A stretch of DNA of 64,000 bases from Gymnothorax reevesii (taxonomy: Eukaryota; Chordata; Actinopteri; Anguilliformes; Muraenidae). The stretch lies in NCBI GenBank assembly GCA_029721435.1, contig CM056588.1, positions 37,961,430-38,025,429 on the forward strand, given 5' to 3'. The notes under the pieces are model-generated. The model searched no databases and was not told the DNA's origin. It saw nothing but the letters and a program-made list of their open reading frames with translations. A program made the translations under genes and the position numbers. Positions 59,911 through 64,000 of this stretch are shown here, piece after piece; the stretch's first letter is position 1; the number at the start of each line of letters is the position of its first letter.

Positions 59911-60709
59911 TTAACCCCTTAAGAACTACAGCCCGGTACCGGGGTCGGTTATTACGCATTACAAATACAGCATGTTTAAATATCGCGACACTGTCAAGCG
60001 GCATATGCACATTTCGCGAAGAAACTCGGCCAAAAGCTCATGTATTCCATTTTTACCTCAACTGAACACAATTCAAGCACCAAGCAAGTAAATGAGCATG
60101 CAGCAGAACACAGGATAAAATCATATCAGCGCTGAATCGCCAGGATTTCTTCTCAATTTGTGCTATGCATAAAAACGATACCTCAAATAAAAGAGGAAAG
60201 TCCACAGAATGCAACAATAGGAGCCCAGTCATTTTAAACCGACACCACACTGAAAGAACGGCAGGCATACACTTTACAGTCTACAGAGATGAGCTAAAAA
60301 AAATTCTTACCTTTGATATTTTGCAATAGAAAACTGCTCGAGGGTGAACCCTGCTCGAGGGTGCTATTGTTCGCCCAATGGGTTCGTGTTATAACGAAAC
60401 TAGATCTGCCGGAATCCTAGCATGTTCTTTCCCAGGGCGTTGCTTCAAAGAATTCATCTCTGTAGCATTCAGCTTCCTAACAATGTATTTTCCTGTCTGC
60501 CATCGGCTTGTGATGCTGTCAGGAAGACTATGCCGGTGGGAATTTGATGGTTTGAGTCCTGATGATTCTAACAAACTCTAAACCACCTTAATCGTAGCAT
60601 CCTAGCCTGAGCTACAGCCTTGCGTTCCGAGTGCGTCAAACTGAGTCCATGGGACATATGCATGTTCCTGAATAGCGCGACAATATAAACGCATAACTAG
60701 TTTGTTTGA

Positions 60710-62270
60710 CAGGCATGCAAACTCCTCACCTTTCGGCGAAATTCGTTTTAAGTTCGAAATGGGCCATGTACGTGAATCACGCAGATCCGAGGAGAATTTT
60801 TTTTTGGGGGGGGGTTAGCGAGCGAGCAGAACAGTGGACCGCAGAAAACGACATAGACCTACATTACACTCTGCTCGTGAGAGCTAATGACTGACGAGAT
60901 GCTCTAATTGAAGCGGCAATTTACACCAATCAGGAATGAGCAAGGCGCTCCTTTCTTCCAAATTTTTTCTAATGGTGCCAACCTGAAGCAATTTACCCAT
61001 GAAAGAAATCAGCTATCGTGGAAAGTGGAGCCTGCGGCAAGGTCAGGCGTAAACGATACAGTTATACATTTCTTAAAGTGATAGCCTATGAACAGCTTCA
61101 TAAATCAGACGTCAATGTTGTCATTAGATTCATTCCTGGACTTGGAACTTGCGCTGGTTTCGTTCGTGCCTACTGTGCTGTTCGTAATTCATTCTGCCAT
61201 TAGTAGGCTACACGGCTCTTTATAATCCTGTAGAATGCTCCATTCACTTCCCAACATTTTACTGTGACATTTCTTGATAACAGACCATTGTATAGCCTAC
61301 AACAGGCTGCTGTTAAAGTGAAACAGAACGTTGCCATGAGGGTAAATTAACTAATCTGTAAAACAAATTTATTCCTCGATATTTGACCGCCTCGCATAAC
61401 GTTATCCTGGCCTATCAAATGAACTGCACAGTAGGTCTATCGACGTGATGTTTGAGAAAGTTTTAGCTAGACGAGCAAACCTGTCTCTTCAACAACTCTT
61501 AAGAGTAGCTTAAACCTAAATAGGTCGCAGGCCATCTCCCTTGCATTTATAATTTCGAGGGAGACTCGTTTTTGGGAACAGATTAAAGGCTAACTAGGCC
61601 TACCGTCTCAGTCACGTATTTTATAATTAGTCACGACTCTCCGCCATGTGGCGATGGGTGGTATTGCTTAGACCTCACCCAGATGAGTAAAGCACATCTC
61701 GTTTTCTTGAATTAAAATAATGAATTATCAATAGCTATAGCTTTTTGTGGTTATTTTAAAACAATTGTGCAAATGTTTTAACCAGTATGATCAATGAAAT
61801 TAGAGAAATATGGAACTTAGTGAAGTTTAATGTAGGTTGATAAAGGCATGAGGAAATGCATAAGGTGTGCCTATTAAAAAGTGACTTTCCATGTTACCGT
61901 TTACTGACGTGCATAACCTTTTGACTTTTATTTCGGTGTTCATGGTAAAAAAGGCATGTGATCTTTGTCCAGGCCAAAACAAAAAATGACATGTTGATTT
62001 AGATTTAGGTGTTCATGGTAAAAAGAGCATGTGATCATTGTCCAGGCCAAAAAGAAAGAAAAAGGACCTGTCCATAAGTTATAGTTTTGAATTGTCGTCT
62101 CAATAAAAAAAGAGATGTATATGGTAAGTCATTTTGTACAGTATTCTCTTCAAGATGCCTCTGGTGATGCATGTTTCTATAAGGCAGACTATGAAATTTA
62201 CGTTTTTGTTCGCGCCGTGTGTCTGTGCGCCCTTCTCACCTTTTTCACCCATGACCAGTTTGCATGCCTG
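60710..62270. mobile_element. hAT-like element with 6-bp GTTTGA duplication
   Basis: The termini CAGGCATGCAAACT and AGTTTGCATGCCTG are exact inverses. GTTTGA flanks both (60704-60709 and 62271-62276). A 6-bp duplication fits the minority hAT groups reported with 6-bp duplications. It holds a 73-bp duplicated block, starting at about 61935 and 62009, with GTGTTCATGGTAAAAA and GTCCAGGCCAAAA, and a poly-G run near 60809-60817. No transposase was recognised. Confidence 0.85.
61935..62060 (+). repeat. Two-unit tandem duplication, about 73 bp
   Basis: GTGTTCATGGTAAAAA, GCATGTGATC and TTGTCCAGGCCAAAA occur in the same order at about 61935-61980 and 62009-62052. The two copies differ at only a few positions. 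Confidence 0.85.
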
Positions 62271-62835
62271 GTTTGAGGTACTGTTCGAATAATTATCCGC
62301 TAAATATTCAACATTCATTTTCAAAGTCGTTTTCTAACAGAATCTTTGCTGTATTCCGCACTTCCGAGACTACAACCGTACAGTACGTATTTTCTTTACC
62401 CATTCGTTGAATGGACAATTTGAATAGACTGTTGTCGATTGGCGCAGCCTACTGGATAAAATGCTGCACTGCTGAAAGGAAATTGTGAAGGTACGAAGGT
62501 ACGACTCCTGATCAGGTACCTTTTTTTTTTTGGAAATAATGACATTCTGTGCTGTAATTTTTTTAGAGGTTTCAGGCTGCAGCTCAACAAATTTACAAGG
62601 GATCGAAGTAAGACTTTGTTAGGTGCAAAATGAGATCTTTCATTTACACTGTGTTCCATCTCCATTTACTCTGACACATATAAAGTGATTTTTACACCAG
62701 GTATGAAATTCCAAATGGTTTTACCTTTATTACGATACCAAGATTATTCAAATGGACCAAGCAGTCGCAGAGATATGCACATTTCATTTTGGGCTTGCCA
62801 TTTTCAAAAAAGAGGCTCAGGGCTTAAGGGGTTAA

Positions 62836-63756
62836 TTTGGATACCAGTGGATCTGTAATGAACTCTACTTTCCAGTGATATATAATAAGTTACACCTATG
62901 TTGAGATTTCAAGTACTCAGGATGCCTGAATGACCTTTCACTAATTTGAAAAAATTGCTAAATTTGACCCTACCTTTCTATGCAATATCCCTTGTTAATA
63001 ATATGATTTCCTAATGGTTGAAAGAGGATTTAGGCTAAATTCATTAACGGTTGGAGTAAAATGAGTATTGCACAGACAGTCAGGTTCACCTTCGACTGCA
63101 TCAGATGACCAGCAGTGATTCATGCCCGAATTAATCCAGCCTATACCTCACTGATCAACTCAAGTGTGTCAAAGAATCAGAATCAGATATTCTCCACTTT
63201 AAAATGCCATGTAATTGCAATCGATCAGCTGCCAATTGAATTGTTGCATCCAGGGAATCCAAGGGTCCCACAATGTCCGTCCGTCAAAAATCCATCTACA
63301 TGTGCAATCATTGCAAACTTATTTCATTATATATATGATAAATTGGCTGGGGCAGCACCCCGGCGGCATGTTGAGCAATTTCTTAAAATGTGTTGATGTC
63401 CGTAAAACAGCTGTGATTGATGAAATTCTGAGGCCAAAAACAATTCTTTCAATAATTTTTATTGCATTTCAAGATTACATAATTGATGTTCTTAGTTTTA
63501 TAAGACCATTTGCTACTAAGATGAACTGACTAGTACTATCTGGTATCATAATTTTTCTCAGATGTTCAATCGAGATTGGATTTCAATTTATCTTGTGACA
63601 AATTCCCAATGTGAGACTGTCCCGCAGTGTCAGTCCATCCCAATAGTAGTATGAACAATGCAGTGTAATGTGTTGAGATGTACTTTGATCCACCTCAGCC
63701 CTTAATAATATGGATAATATGGTCATTGAAGTTCGCAGAGTTGTCGTTTTTATTTT
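62836..63756. other. Anonymous non-coding DNA
   Basis: No feature recognised. The overlapping frames at 63115-63529 have no known domain. Confidence 0.5.
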
Positions 63757-64000
63757 AAAGGTCCCCTACTATGTTGTATTTAGCCGTTTAAAATATGTCC
63801 AGTGGGTCTTTAAAATAACGTTAAGAATTAATTTACAAAAAAAACCCACACACATCCAGGTCTAGTGAGACCTTTTCTCTCACCCCGTCTGTGCCGGTCT
63901 GAAACACAAGCTGTTTCGAGCTGTTTCAGCTGTGTTTATGACAATGAGGCAATGCTCTGATTGGTTGCCTGGCCACTTCAATTCTGGGGAAGGGTGCAGA
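63757..64000 (+). mobile_element. MITE left part, cut by the window edge
   Basis: It starts TTTTAAAGGTCCCCTACTATG and, in the last part, contains CTGATTGGTTGCCTGG. It belongs to the same broad group as the fragment ending at 2861. The other end lies beyond the window. Confidence 0.5.

Larger units (their letters stand above)
59915..62831. mobile_element. piggyBac-like TTAA element, copy 2, with nested hAT
   Basis: CCCCTTAAG (59915-59923) and CTTAAGGGG (62823-62831) are exact inverses. TTAA flanks both sides (59911-59914 and 62832-62835), the piggyBac target rule. The left part matches copy 1 at 46284. Removing the hAT at 60710-62270 and one 6-bp flank leaves about 1.35 kb, too short for a full transposase, and none is visible. 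Confidence 0.85.

Noticed and set aside
60340..60372. Two CTGCTCGAGGGTG units, possible CRISPR-like or regulatory direct repeat
   Set aside because: Only two adjacent units inside a transposon; a small tandem duplication explains it.

Overview
This window looks like repeat-rich non-coding DNA from a ray-finned (teleost-type) fish. The evidence is its mobile-element content: Tc1/mariner elements, many hAT and foldback MITEs, a PIF/Harbinger-type MITE, a piggyBac-like TTAA element, a solo LTR, and LINE 3' ends with a GGAT-type tail. I found no intact host protein-coding gene, no tRNA, rRNA or snRNA gene and no CRISPR array. Every long open reading frame either lies in simple-sequence DNA or is a broken transposase or LINE remnant. 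The window is therefore intergenic or intronic, and the sequence alone cannot say which.

Layout. 1-9.5 kb: mostly anonymous DNA with a miRNA-like hairpin (1031-1094), a 97-bp tandem array of a MITE arm (1692-1984), a decayed Tc1 transposase on the minus strand, and a foldback element (5671-6837) that carries a Tc1 MITE. 9.5-25.9 kb: SINE-like fragments, a long hairpin (10863-11023), a 32-bp tandem array, hAT MITEs (14565-15104 and 20386-20681), a PIF/Harbinger-type palindromic MITE (21576-21732) and a Tc1 relic. 25.9-31.4 kb: a truncated LTR copy, a complete solo LTR (27872-29731) with a hAT element inside it, and two tandem arrays. 31.4-45 kb: a MITE interrupted by an internally deleted Tc1 element, an 800-bp TG-rich array, several short foldback MITEs and a LINE 3' end. 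45-55 kb: two minisatellite families, each split by inserted DNA, a LINE C-terminal coding relic and a third LTR fragment. 55.4-62.8 kb: two adjacent composite elements. The first is a hAT-like element with up to four further insertions nested inside one another. The second is a piggyBac-like element holding a hAT-like insertion.

The genes do not work together in the usual sense. The order is chronological: flanking duplications and interrupted partners let insertions be dated relative to each other. The clearest cases are the solo LTR with CAATA flanks and a hAT insertion with GTTTTGTC flanks, the foldback family whose second copy preserves the unoccupied site of a Tc1 insertion, and the 55.4-59.6 kb nest. 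Element boundaries and duplications were read directly from the sequence. Superfamily names rest on known terminal-repeat and target-site rules. Most family names and all claims of novelty would need a repeat-library search.
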